Of a DNA stretch of 64,000 bases, positions 34,026 through 41,890 are shown piece by piece (the first letter of the stretch is position 1; each line of letters opens with the position of its first letter). The notes below the pieces were generated by a model. The model saw nothing but the letters and a program-made list of their open reading frames with translations. It did no database searches and was not told the origin of the DNA. The stretch covers positions 62,001 through 126,000 of the forward strand of contig NZ_FPKW01000002.1 of the NCBI RefSeq assembly GCF_900114875.1, written 5' to 3'. The stretch comes from Chryseobacterium limigenitum. GTDB taxonomy: Bacteria; Bacteroidota; Bacteroidia; Flavobacteriales; Weeksellaceae. The position numbers and the translations under genes are program-made.

Positions 34026-35606
34026 TTAAAAAGGAAAATCATCTTCATCATCAAAGTCGTTCATCGAAGAACCTGAAAGTTTAGAACTATCCGGCAAATC
34101 GAATGCTGCGCCCGGTTGAATCGTTGTTTTAATTTTATCAAAACCGCTTGGTTCAGGCGTTCCAAAATCAGAAGGAAAACCTCCGCCGGTTGCATGTTCA
34201 ATATCTCCAAATTTCGCAAAATGTTTTAAGAAAGATAATCTAACGTCTGCTGTAGCACCATTTCTGTGCTTTGCAATGATAAGCTCGGCTTGATTTTCAG
34301 TTGTCGTTTCCTGTCCTTCTTCATCATTGTCCCAAACGGTAATTTTATAATATTCCGGTCTGAAGATAAATGACACGATATCCGCATCCTGCTCAATCGC
34401 TCCGGATTCCCTTAGATCTGAAAGCTGAGGTCTTTTTCCGGGGCGGGTTTCCACACTTCTTGAAAGCTGTGAAAGGGCAATTACTGGAACGTTCAATTCT
34501 TTTGCAATTGCTTTTAATGAACGTGAGATCATGGAGATTTCCTGTTCACGGTTTCCACCGCCTTTTCCGCCACCGCCGGCCGTCATCAGCTGGAGATAAT
34601 CGACCATGATAAGTTTTACATCATGCTGCATAACCAGTCTTCGGCATTTTGCACGGAAATCGAATATCGAAAGGGAAGGAGTTTCATCAATAAAAAGCGG
34701 AGCATTTTCCAGCTCGGAAACGTTGGAGAAAAGTCTTTGCCATTCTTCATCATCCAGAGTTCCTTTTCTTAGTTTTTCAGATGAAATTCTTGTTTCGGAG
34801 GCGATCATTCTGGTGATCAACTGTACAGATGCCATCTCCAGGGAGAAAAGTACCATCGGAATTTTATGTCCTACAGCGATATTTCTCGCCATCGAAAGAA
34901 GAAATGCTGTTTTTCCCATCGCGGGACGGGCAGCAATAATGATAAGGTCGGAATTTTGCCAACCTCCTGTTTCTTTATCGATATCTCTGAATCCTGAAGG
35001 TACTCCGGAGATTCCTTCTTTGTCTTTTAGAGATTTAATGGTTTCAATTGCCTGTTTTACTAATGAGTTTGCGGTGTCGAAACCTTTTTTGATGGTTCCG
35101 TTGGTGATCTCAAAGAATGACTGTTCTGCTTTATCTAAAAGTTCAAAAACGTCGGTAGATTCTTTGTATGAAGAATCGATCACGTTGGCAGAAACATTAA
35201 TTAAACTTCTTAAAATATATTTTTCAAGAATAACACGAACGTGATACTCAATATGCGCAGATGAGCTGACTCCCATCGTAAGTTCTACAATATAATGATC
35301 TCCACCCGCCAAAAGAAGCTTTTCTTCTTTTTTCAGTTCCTGAATAATCGTCATAAGATCTACAGGATGGTTTCCCTCATATAATTTTAAAATGGTCGTG
35401 AAAATTACCTGATGTCTGGGATCGTAAAATACTTCAGGGGTAAGAAGGTCGATAGAATGATCCAGCCCTTTTTTATCAATTAAAAAAGTACCGATAACCA
35501 ATCTTTCAAAATCTACTGCATTAGGAGGCATTTTTCCATCTGCAATTGACAGCTCTTTCGCGAAGTTTCCGTGGGTAAGAGATGATAATGTTTCTTTCTG
35601 CGCCAT
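34026..35606 (-). CDS. dnaB: Replicative DNA helicase DnaB
   Basis: 526 residues. N-terminal helical domain (about 25-130; PPNAVDFERLVIGTFLIDKKG), linker, and RecA-like C-domain with Walker A AARPAMGKTAFLL (about 228-240), Walker B LIMVDYLQLM, ALSQLSRSVETRPGKRPQLSDLRESGAIEQDAD, and the Arg-finger region IIAKHRNGATADVRLSF. It unwinds DNA 5'-3' at the replication fork as a hexamer. The C-terminus ends SMNDFDDEDDFPF, resembling the acidic tip of SSB. The promoter's TATCTTTG ends 4 nt before the ATG, predicting a leaderless mRNA. It is followed by its degenerate paralogue and rnhA. Confidence 0.97.
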   Translation of the reverse strand: MAQKETLSSLTHGNFAKELSIADGKMPPNAVDFERLVIGTFLIDKKGLDHSIDLLTPEVFYDPRHQVIFTTILKLYEGNHPVDLMTIIQELKKEEKLLLAGGDHYIVELTMGVSSSAHIEYHVRVILEKYILRSLINVSANVIDSSYKESTDVFELLDKAEQSFFEITNGTIKKGFDTANSLVKQAIETIKSLKDKEGISGVPSGFRDIDKETGGWQNSDLIIIAARPAMGKTAFLLSMARNIAVGHKIPMVLFSLEMASVQLITRMIASETRISSEKLRKGTLDDEEWQRLFSNVSELENAPLFIDETPSLSIFDFRAKCRRLVMQHDVKLIMVDYLQLMTAGGGGKGGGNREQEISMISRSLKAIAKELNVPVIALSQLSRSVETRPGKRPQLSDLRESGAIEQDADIVSFIFRPEYYKITVWDNDEEGQETTTENQAELIIAKHRNGATADVRLSFLKHFAKFGDIEHATGGGFPSDFGTPEPSGFDKIKTTIQPGAAFDLPDSSKLSGSSMNDFDDEDDFPF

Positions 35607-35610
35607 TGTG

Positions 35611-35618
35611 CAAAGATA
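35611..35618 (-). promoter_or_regulatory. -7 element, dnaB; predicted leaderless start
   Basis: Minus strand TATCTTTG, then CACA, then ATG at 35606. Confidence 0.6.
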
Positions 35619-35709
35619 GGTTATTTCGAAAATAATCTGAAAATAGTAACTAACATTTTCATGCAGATCTGTTTTAAAATGCCATCAATAAAAGGCAGGC
35701 TGTGTTAAT

Positions 35710-35740
35710 AAAAAAATCACCCCAAAATTGAGGTGATTTT
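35710..35740 (-). terminator. Terminator after surface protein gene C
   Basis: AAATCACC (35714-35721) pairs with GGTGATTT (35732-35739). On the minus strand six or more T follow. Confidence 0.75.
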
Positions 35741-35759
35741 TAAATATATAAGAATTAAA

Positions 35760-37820
35760 TTATTCTCTGTTTTTTACAAGTACCCATCCGCTGTATTTTG
35801 TCTGAGTATTGTTTTTATCATTTTCGTTCCAAGAGATACTGTACCAGTAAGTTCCTGTAAGAATTTTCTTACCGCTTGCTGTACCGTCCCATTTGTAGTC
35901 TCTGGTTTTATCGGCTGTGTAAAGCTTGTTTCCGTATCTGTCGTACACGATAAACTGCAGGTTTTTCTTATAAGATAATGCAGAATAATCTATATAATCA
36001 TTTTTGTTATCTCCGTTTGGCGTGATCGCATTAAGAAGATTAGGAACAGTTACCTGTACATCGATAGGGTTACAGTCGTAGAAATCTTTTACATATACTT
36101 TTACTTCTCCTCTTGGAAGATCTGAAAATACATTAGAATCCTGCCAGGTAATACCATCTAAAGAGTATTTGTAAGGCGTAGTTCCACCGTTTACGTTTAC
36201 TGTGATTGTATTGTTTGTGATATCAATGCTTGAGATAACAGGCTGTTGAGTGGCATATACATGTACTAATTGTAAAGTGTAACATTTTCCTGTTTTCAGT
36301 TTTACCCAGTATTCACCAACTCCTACATTTGAAATTGATTGTGTAGTTGCTCCTGTGCTCCATTCGTATCCGTCAAATCCAGCGCCTGCGTCTAATGTTG
36401 TTTTATCTTCAAGACAGATTGTTTTATCTTTAAGAACAGTTGATTTTACAGGAGGTAAAACTTTAAGATTGATTTTGGCAATTGAATAACATCCATCCGC
36501 ACTGTAAACTCTTACATATACAGAACCTGTTGTGCTAATGTAAATGGAAGGATTTCCTATTTCGTTCGTTCCGCTTGTTGCGTTAGCTAATGTTTGGTAG
36601 AATTTCTTAGGTGGATTTGTAAGCGAAGAAACCGTTGCAGTTGTTAAATTGAATACTGCTGTTGTAATGGCTGTTTCAATATAACAAGATTCAAGACTTG
36701 CTTCGGTTACTATCACTAAAGGATAGAATTTTAATGTGATCTCCGCAGTATCAGAACATCCGTCTGTTGTTGTTACTTTTACATATACCTTTTTCTCTGC
36801 TGAAGTATAGTTTGTAGGGTTTGTAATTTCATTAGTTCCGGCATTCAGATCATTCATCGTCGGGTAATATTTTTTTGTAACGTTACCTGAATAAACATCT
36901 GCTGTTGTTAAATTAAATAATCCCGTACCTATATTGTTATTGTTACATGCATATATTGTGGCGTCCCGAGCGGTAATATTTCCCTGGACAAACTTGAAGG
37001 TTCCTGTTTGGAAACATCCATTAATGGGGTTTGTGGGGTTTGCGGGGTCTGTGTATTTTATTCTGTAATAATATATTATTCCTGCATTTACTGTAATTGG
37101 AGCTGTAATTGGGTTACTGCCTGTTACAGCATCATTACCTGTAGTATGATACGTAATCGTAAAGTTTTGATTACCGTTTAAAATAGCATTAGTTAAAGTA
37201 CTAAAGTCAAATGTTGTAGGCAGCGCACATCTCAAGATTTCGCGTGGAGCATCTGGTGTTGGGCCGGCTACACCTGGAGGTATAAAGGGGTTTGGCGTTA
37301 ATGCTGGGTCTGTAAATGCGGAAGTTAGAGTAGCGGTTCCTCCCCATGTTAATGAGAATCCGTCTGTACTGCCATCCCAGTTATCTACTACGAGATAGTA
37401 AGTTTCGCCTGCAACTACATTCATAAAACCACTCAATCTGCCTGTTACAGTAGGATGTGTGATTGTTAGGCTTAATCCCGTAGGACCATCTGTGCCATCA
37501 TAGTTACATCTGATGGGAGGGCTTAATGCACCGCAAGTCTGATTTGGGCCGTATACTCCAAAATCATAATCCGTTGCATAAACGTTTGGTGTAATCATGA
37601 AGGTTAGAGTTCCTGAAGTTGCGATAGTGAATGTGTACCAAACTGAGTGGTTTTCATCAGAGGCAAGACATCCCATAAGATCTTCCGTAACATCGCCGTG
37701 ACCTAAAGACGTATAGGACAGGTCAGAATTTCCGCATACGGGTATGGCTGTAATACAATCCGACTGTGAAAAATATAATTGCGAAAAAAATAAGATTAAA
37801 AGAAGTAGGTATTTTTTCAT
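35760..37820 (-). CDS. Surface protein C: PPC-like N-domain, repeats, SprB repeat, T9SS type B sorting domain
   Basis: 686 residues. Signal peptide ending LYFSQ, then an N-terminal beta-sandwich beginning DCITAIPVCGNSDLSYTSLG with HSVWYTFTIATSGTLTFMIT and YYLVVDNWDGSTDGFSLTWGG, the pattern of pre-peptidase C-terminal-type domains. Next a region with AREILRC.../TNPINGCFQTG, KKYYPTMNDLNAGTNEI repeats, Ig-like TTLDAGAGFDGYEWSTGATT, SprB repeat GGTTPYKYSLDGITWQDSN and CHU_C NAITPNGDNKNDYIDYSAL ending GWVLVKNRE. The N-domain is shared with protein D, but the C-terminal half is shared with protein B. T9SS-secreted surface protein. A -7 element lies 22 nt upstream of the start. Confidence 0.88.
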   Translation of the reverse strand: MKKYLLLLILFFSQLYFSQSDCITAIPVCGNSDLSYTSLGHGDVTEDLMGCLASDENHSVWYTFTIATSGTLTFMITPNVYATDYDFGVYGPNQTCGALSPPIRCNYDGTDGPTGLSLTITHPTVTGRLSGFMNVVAGETYYLVVDNWDGSTDGFSLTWGGTATLTSAFTDPALTPNPFIPPGVAGPTPDAPREILRCALPTTFDFSTLTNAILNGNQNFTITYHTTGNDAVTGSNPITAPITVNAGIIYYYRIKYTDPANPTNPINGCFQTGTFKFVQGNITARDATIYACNNNNIGTGLFNLTTADVYSGNVTKKYYPTMNDLNAGTNEITNPTNYTSAEKKVYVKVTTTDGCSDTAEITLKFYPLVIVTEASLESCYIETAITTAVFNLTTATVSSLTNPPKKFYQTLANATSGTNEIGNPSIYISTTGSVYVRVYSADGCYSIAKINLKVLPPVKSTVLKDKTICLEDKTTLDAGAGFDGYEWSTGATTQSISNVGVGEYWVKLKTGKCYTLQLVHVYATQQPVISSIDITNNTITVNVNGGTTPYKYSLDGITWQDSNVFSDLPRGEVKVYVKDFYDCNPIDVQVTVPNLLNAITPNGDNKNDYIDYSALSYKKNLQFIVYDRYGNKLYTADKTRDYKWDGTASGKKILTGTYWYSISWNENDKNNTQTKYSGWVLVKNRE

Positions 37821-37842
37821 TTTTAACTGACTTTTTATGAAA

Positions 37843-37850
37843 CAAAAATA
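37843..37850 (-). promoter_or_regulatory. -7 element, surface protein gene C
   Basis: Minus strand TATTTTTG, 22 nt before the ATG. Confidence 0.45.
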
Positions 37851-37889
37851 ACGAAAATATTAACAAAATATGAATACAATATTCATGAA

Positions 37890-37922
37890 TTAAAAAAAAC
37901 CGCTTGAAAAAGCGGTTTTTTT
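37890..37922 (-). terminator. Terminator after surface protein gene D
   Basis: AAACCGCTT (37897-37905) pairs with AAGCGGTTT (37910-37918), flanked by A and T runs; 15 nt after the stop codon. Confidence 0.88.
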
Positions 37923-37936
37923 TAATATATTCTTAA

Positions 37937-40039
37937 TTATTCTCTGTTTTTAACCATTACCCATCCTGTGTATTTGAAAGGAGTACTTTTTTTATCATTC
38001 TCATTCCACGTTACAGAGTACCAGTAATTTCCTGTAGGAACTTTTTTACCACCATTAGTAGTACCGTCCCATTTATAACCATTAGTCTTGTCAGCCTGGA
38101 AGATCTTAGTTCCATACCTGTCAAAAATGTTGAATATAAGATTTTGTTTATTTGCTAATGCAGAATAATCAATCACATCATTTACGCCATCTCCGTTTGG
38201 AGTGATCACGTTGATAAGGTTTGGAACAACAATTTCAACATGAATAGGCTCACAGTCGTATGAATCTTTTACATATACCGTGTTGTTACCTCTAGGTACA
38301 TTGGCGAAAATATTAGAATCCTGCCAGTTGATGTTGTCCATTGAATATTTATACGGAGCAGTTCCACCCACAACATACACTGTAACATTATTAGTTGAAA
38401 TATCAACAGTAGAGATTACGGGTTGCTCAGAAGGGTAAATTTTCACCGTTTGAATTGCTGTACAGTCTCCTGTTTTCAATTTCACCCAATACGTTCCAAC
38501 TCCTGCATTGCTGATAGATTGAGTCGTAGCTCCTGTGCTCCATTCATATGCATTGAATCCAGGGCCTGCATCTAATGTAGTCTTGTCTTCCATACAGATG
38601 ATCTTGTCTTGTAACACCGTAGAATAAACCGGAGGAATTACAATTAGAGTCACTTTAGCTATAGCGTAACAGTTGTTTCCGTTTGTTACTTTAATGTAAA
38701 TTACACCATTTGGAGCAGTATATGCAGCTGCCGCTGTGGCGCTAATTTCATTGGTACCGTTTATTGCATCTGTTAAAGATGGGTAATATTTTTTAGTTAT
38801 ACCTCCCTGTGTTGTAACCGAAGCATTAGTAAGATTAAATAAACCTGTTGAAGGGTTAGTTTCAATAAAACAAGCTCTCAATGTTGCGTCATTTACAACT
38901 ACAACCGGGAAGAAGTTCAATGTGATCGTAGCGGTATCGGCACAACCCTGAGGAGTTGTTACTTTTACATAAACTACGCCTGTTGAAGATACGTAGTTCG
39001 CAGGGTTTGTAATCTCATTGGTTCCTGCATTAAGATCAGCCATTGTAGGGTAGTACTTCTGGGTAGCAGTAGGATCATTCAATACGGCTAAAGCTGTAGA
39101 GGTAAGATCGTATGTTGCGATACCTGCATTGTTGTTGTTACAAGCATTCATTGTAACATCATTAGCAGTAATATTTCCGAGTTTAAATTTAAACGTACCT
39201 ATCTGCCTGCACGAGTTGATCGGGTTAGTAGGGTTTGTAGGATCCGTATAATGGATACTGTAATAGTACGTCGTTGTTGTATTAACCGTAATTGGTGTTA
39301 AAATTGGGTTCGCTCCGGATAATGCATCATTTTGAGATGTATGATAACTTACCGTAAAATTTGGATTGTTATTGATGATACCCGCTGATAAAGTACTGAA
39401 ATCAAAAACTGCAGGACTTGTACAAACAATTACCTCATTTGGGTTTGCAGGGTTTGCATTAGGCGTTCCCGGCGCTATAAATGGGTTTGGCGTAAGAGCA
39501 GGATCATTAAATGGAGAAGCCAAAGTAGCTGTTCCGCCCCAAGTTAATGAAAACCCGTTGGTATTAGCTGAATAGTTATTGACTAAAAGATAATACGTCT
39601 GACCCGGTAAAACATCCATATATTTTACCCACGCGTCTCCGTTACCGGATGTTCCGGCGCCATCATATAAATCTGTTGAAGTCATATTAAGACCTGTAGC
39701 CCCGCTTGTGTAGGGTGTCGAGCATCTAATAGTGTTTCCTTTAGTAGCACAATTAACATTTGGTCCCCAAACGTAAAAGTCATAATCTGTTGCTGCTGTT
39801 GTTAAAGGGGTAATTACAAAAGTTAGCGTTCCTGCTGTGGCAATTGTAAATTTATACCAAACAGAGTATTTTTCTACATAAATACCACAGTTTCCGTCCG
39901 GAAGCTCTTGTGTTCCGAATCCGGAAGGTGTGTAGGAAAACCCTGAGTTTCCACAAACAGCTAAAGCTGTAGCACAATCTTCTTGTGCATAAAATATCTG
40001 ACATAAAGGTATCAGAAAAATGAGTAGAAGTTTTTTCAT
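37937..40039 (-). CDS. Surface protein D: PPC-like N-domain, repeats, SprB repeat, T9SS type B sorting domain
   Basis: 700 residues, plan as protein C: signal peptide ending IFYAQ, N-domain EDCATALAVCGNSGFSYTPSG with YSVWYKFTIATAGTLTFVIT and YYLLVNNYSANTNGFSLTWGG, then TDPTNPTNPINSCRQIG, KKYYPSL repeats, Ig-like TTLDAGPGFNAYEWSTGATT, SprB repeat GGTAPYKYSMDNINWQDSN, CHU_C NVITPNGDGVNDVIDYSALANK, ending GWVMVKNRE. The repeat RACFIETNPSTGLFNLTNAS is identical in protein A, 10 kb away, and the whole C-terminal half follows A rather than its neighbour C. T9SS-secreted surface protein. Confidence 0.88.
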   Translation of the reverse strand: MKKLLLIFLIPLCQIFYAQEDCATALAVCGNSGFSYTPSGFGTQELPDGNCGIYVEKYSVWYKFTIATAGTLTFVITPLTTAATDYDFYVWGPNVNCATKGNTIRCSTPYTSGATGLNMTSTDLYDGAGTSGNGDAWVKYMDVLPGQTYYLLVNNYSANTNGFSLTWGGTATLASPFNDPALTPNPFIAPGTPNANPANPNEVIVCTSPAVFDFSTLSAGIINNNPNFTVSYHTSQNDALSGANPILTPITVNTTTTYYYSIHYTDPTNPTNPINSCRQIGTFKFKLGNITANDVTMNACNNNNAGIATYDLTSTALAVLNDPTATQKYYPTMADLNAGTNEITNPANYVSSTGVVYVKVTTPQGCADTATITLNFFPVVVVNDATLRACFIETNPSTGLFNLTNASVTTQGGITKKYYPSLTDAINGTNEISATAAAAYTAPNGVIYIKVTNGNNCYAIAKVTLIVIPPVYSTVLQDKIICMEDKTTLDAGPGFNAYEWSTGATTQSISNAGVGTYWVKLKTGDCTAIQTVKIYPSEQPVISTVDISTNNVTVYVVGGTAPYKYSMDNINWQDSNIFANVPRGNNTVYVKDSYDCEPIHVEIVVPNLINVITPNGDGVNDVIDYSALANKQNLIFNIFDRYGTKIFQADKTNGYKWDGTTNGGKKVPTGNYWYSVTWNENDKKSTPFKYTGWVMVKNRE

Positions 40040-40059
40040 AAAGGGGAAGTTTTATAAGG

Positions 40060-40067
40060 CAAATATA
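40060..40067 (-). promoter_or_regulatory. -7 element, surface protein gene D
   Basis: Minus strand TATATTTG, 20 nt before the ATG. Confidence 0.5.
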
Positions 40068-40129
40068 AAAAATTATTAACGTTGAATTGAAGTTTTTATC
40101 ATTTATTTAATAAATTGAGAGAAAAGGCT

Positions 40130-41365
40130 TTAATATTGCATTTTCCTTAGCTTGGGATTAGTACTTCCTACAAGAAGCGCTACAAGCACGGTCATTGTAC
40201 CGCCAAACACCACGGAACGCACTACTCCGAGTAATTTTGCCATAACTCCACTTTCAAACTGTCCCATTTCATTGCTCGACATGATGAAAATAGAATTTAC
40301 ACTTAAAACACGTCCTCTGATGTGGTCTGGCGTTTTTAACTGAACAATCGTTCCTCTGATCACGACTGAAATTCCGTCAAGCATCCCGCTTAATACCAAA
40401 AACATAAAAGAAAGCCAATATATATGTGATAATCCGAAACCGATGATACATAATCCAAATCCTGTAACTACAGCAAGCAAAACCTTTCCTTGATTCTTCC
40501 TTAACGGAATAATTGATAGAATTGTTATAATACACATTGAACCAATATCGGAAGCGGCATTTAATAATCCGAAACCTTCGGCGCCAACTTTCAGAATATC
40601 GGTCGCAAATACCGGGATCATAGCCACTGCACCTCCGAAAAGAACGGCAAACATATCAAGGCATAAAGCGCCTAATATTTCTTTCGTTTTAAATATATAA
40701 GAAATTCCCTCGCGCATACTTTCAACAACGTTTACATCCTCTTTTTTATGTTCAGAATATTGTTTTTTTAATTGCCAGAAAAATACTGAAGCGAAAATTA
40801 TTAATGAAATGATAACAACCAACGTCCATTTTACTCCAAAATAGCCAATAAGAAATCCTCCGACTGCGTGCCCGCAAACAGATGATATAAGGAAAGTTGC
40901 CTGATTTAGAGTGATGGCATTTGGTAGATTGTCTTTTTTAACGATTTTCGGAATCATAGAGGGCACAATAGGTCCGATAAAAGCTCTCGCAATCCCCGTA
41001 AAGAAAATAACAACGTAGATAAAATAGGTGATCTGATGTCCTGTGAAATGCATCTGTACATTCAGGAAAGCCGGAATCAGCAATAATCCTATCAGAAAAA
41101 CATAAGCGTAATTACAAATCAGTAAAAGCCTCTTTTTTTCATTCATATCAATAACATGACCAGCATATAAAGCACAGCTTACGGCCGGAATTACTTCCGA
41201 AAGACCGATCAAGCCGATCGAAAACGGATCTTTTGTTAATTGATACACCCACCATCCCAATAAAGTAGCGAGCATTCTAAAAGCTAAAACAATAAAAAAT
41301 CTCCCGGTAAGAAGATTTCTGAATTCAACATTTTGCAATGTTTTTAGCGGGGTAAACGAAATCAT
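40130..41365 (-). CDS. MFS transporter (EntS/MFS_3-like)
   Basis: 411 residues with about 12 hydrophobic segments; begins MISFTPLKTLQNVEFRNLL, followed by LAFRMLATLLGWWVYQLTKDPFSIGLIGLSEVIPAV and the loop GHVIDMNEKKRLLL (the D-R/K-x-x-R-type motif between helices 2 and 3). Sequence style matches the EntS/DUF894 branch, whose members export siderophores or drugs. No siderophore genes lie nearby, so the substrate is open. Its -7 element overlaps the T-run of the preceding gene's terminator, so it can be read alone or by read-through. Confidence 0.85.
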   Translation of the reverse strand: MISFTPLKTLQNVEFRNLLTGRFFIVLAFRMLATLLGWWVYQLTKDPFSIGLIGLSEVIPAVSCALYAGHVIDMNEKKRLLLICNYAYVFLIGLLLIPAFLNVQMHFTGHQITYFIYVVIFFTGIARAFIGPIVPSMIPKIVKKDNLPNAITLNQATFLISSVCGHAVGGFLIGYFGVKWTLVVIISLIIFASVFFWQLKKQYSEHKKEDVNVVESMREGISYIFKTKEILGALCLDMFAVLFGGAVAMIPVFATDILKVGAEGFGLLNAASDIGSMCIITILSIIPLRKNQGKVLLAVVTGFGLCIIGFGLSHIYWLSFMFLVLSGMLDGISVVIRGTIVQLKTPDHIRGRVLSVNSIFIMSSNEMGQFESGVMAKLLGVVRSVVFGGTMTVLVALLVGSTNPKLRKMQY

Positions 41366-41368
41366 TCA

Positions 41369-41376
41369 CAAAAATA
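41369..41376 (-). promoter_or_regulatory. -7 element, MFS gene; overlaps upstream terminator
   Basis: Minus strand TATTTTTG, 3 nt before the ATG at 41365. The same T-rich stretch is the U-tract of the terminator at 41375-41400. Confidence 0.5.
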
Positions 41377-41400
41377 GCCCTAAATATTCATTTAGGGCTA
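41375..41400 (-). terminator. Terminator after the small lipoprotein gene
   Basis: TAGCCCTAAA and TTTAGGGCTA pair perfectly (10 bp, 6-nt loop); TTTTTG follows on the minus strand. Confidence 0.85.
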
Positions 41401-41458
41401 GTGATATTATGATTTTTTAAATGATAAATCAAATAGAAGCTGAAAGATAAAATCTATT

Positions 41459-41821
41459 TTAGTCAGCTCTTGAAGAACTTAAAACCAATGCCGCAACACC
41501 TGCTGCACCAATCACAACAGCTCCTGCAGTAATTCTCGCTTTTCTGCTGTCTCTTACTGAAGCTACATTAGATTTTGGAATGATAACTTCTGCGCTGTCT
41601 TTTTTTCCGGCTGTACCAATAAGGTTGTCACCATCTACGTTACGGAACAACATTTTTTGATTTTTAGAACCGTCTTTCATTTTAACCACATACATTTTTC
41701 CTGCTTCAAGGTTAGAATAATTATTCTTAGAAATGTCTTCTGAGTATTTTGTAGTTGCACAAGAAGAAATTACAAATAAAGACGTTAACAAAGATGATTT
41801 TAAAAGTACAGATGCTTTCAT
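41459..41821 (-). CDS. Small putative lipoprotein with C-terminal hydrophobic segment
   Basis: 120 residues. Lipoprotein signal SLLTSLFVISSC with the cysteine at about position 21. Then KTVYVVKMKDGSKNQKMLFRNV-like strands (MYVVKMKDGSKNQKMLF, AEVIIPKSNVASVRDSRK), the pattern of a short beta-barrel seen in small Bacteroidota lipoproteins that recall a bacterial SH3- or Sm-like fold, and a final Gly/Ala-rich segment ITAGAVVIGAAGVAALVLSS that could span or insert into a membrane. No family recognised. Located between GH3 and MFS genes; own promoter and terminator. Confidence 0.65.
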   Translation of the reverse strand: MKASVLLKSSLLTSLFVISSCATTKYSEDISKNNYSNLEAGKMYVVKMKDGSKNQKMLFRNVDGDNLIGTAGKKDSAEVIIPKSNVASVRDSRKARITAGAVVIGAAGVAALVLSSSRAD

Positions 41822-41839
41822 TCTAATTTTTTAGTTTTC

Positions 41840-41847
41840 CAAATTTA
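41840..41847 (-). promoter_or_regulatory. -7 element, small lipoprotein gene
   Basis: Minus strand TAAATTTG, 18 nt before the ATG. Confidence 0.5.
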
Positions 41848-41890
41848 TAATTTTTTTCGAATATATGTTTCCGGAATCAAAAAAATGTGT

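Noticed and set aside
34606..35244. Plus-strand open frame of 212 codons opposite dnaB
   Set aside because: Fully contained antisense to a conserved replicative helicase, no family match and no promoter box.
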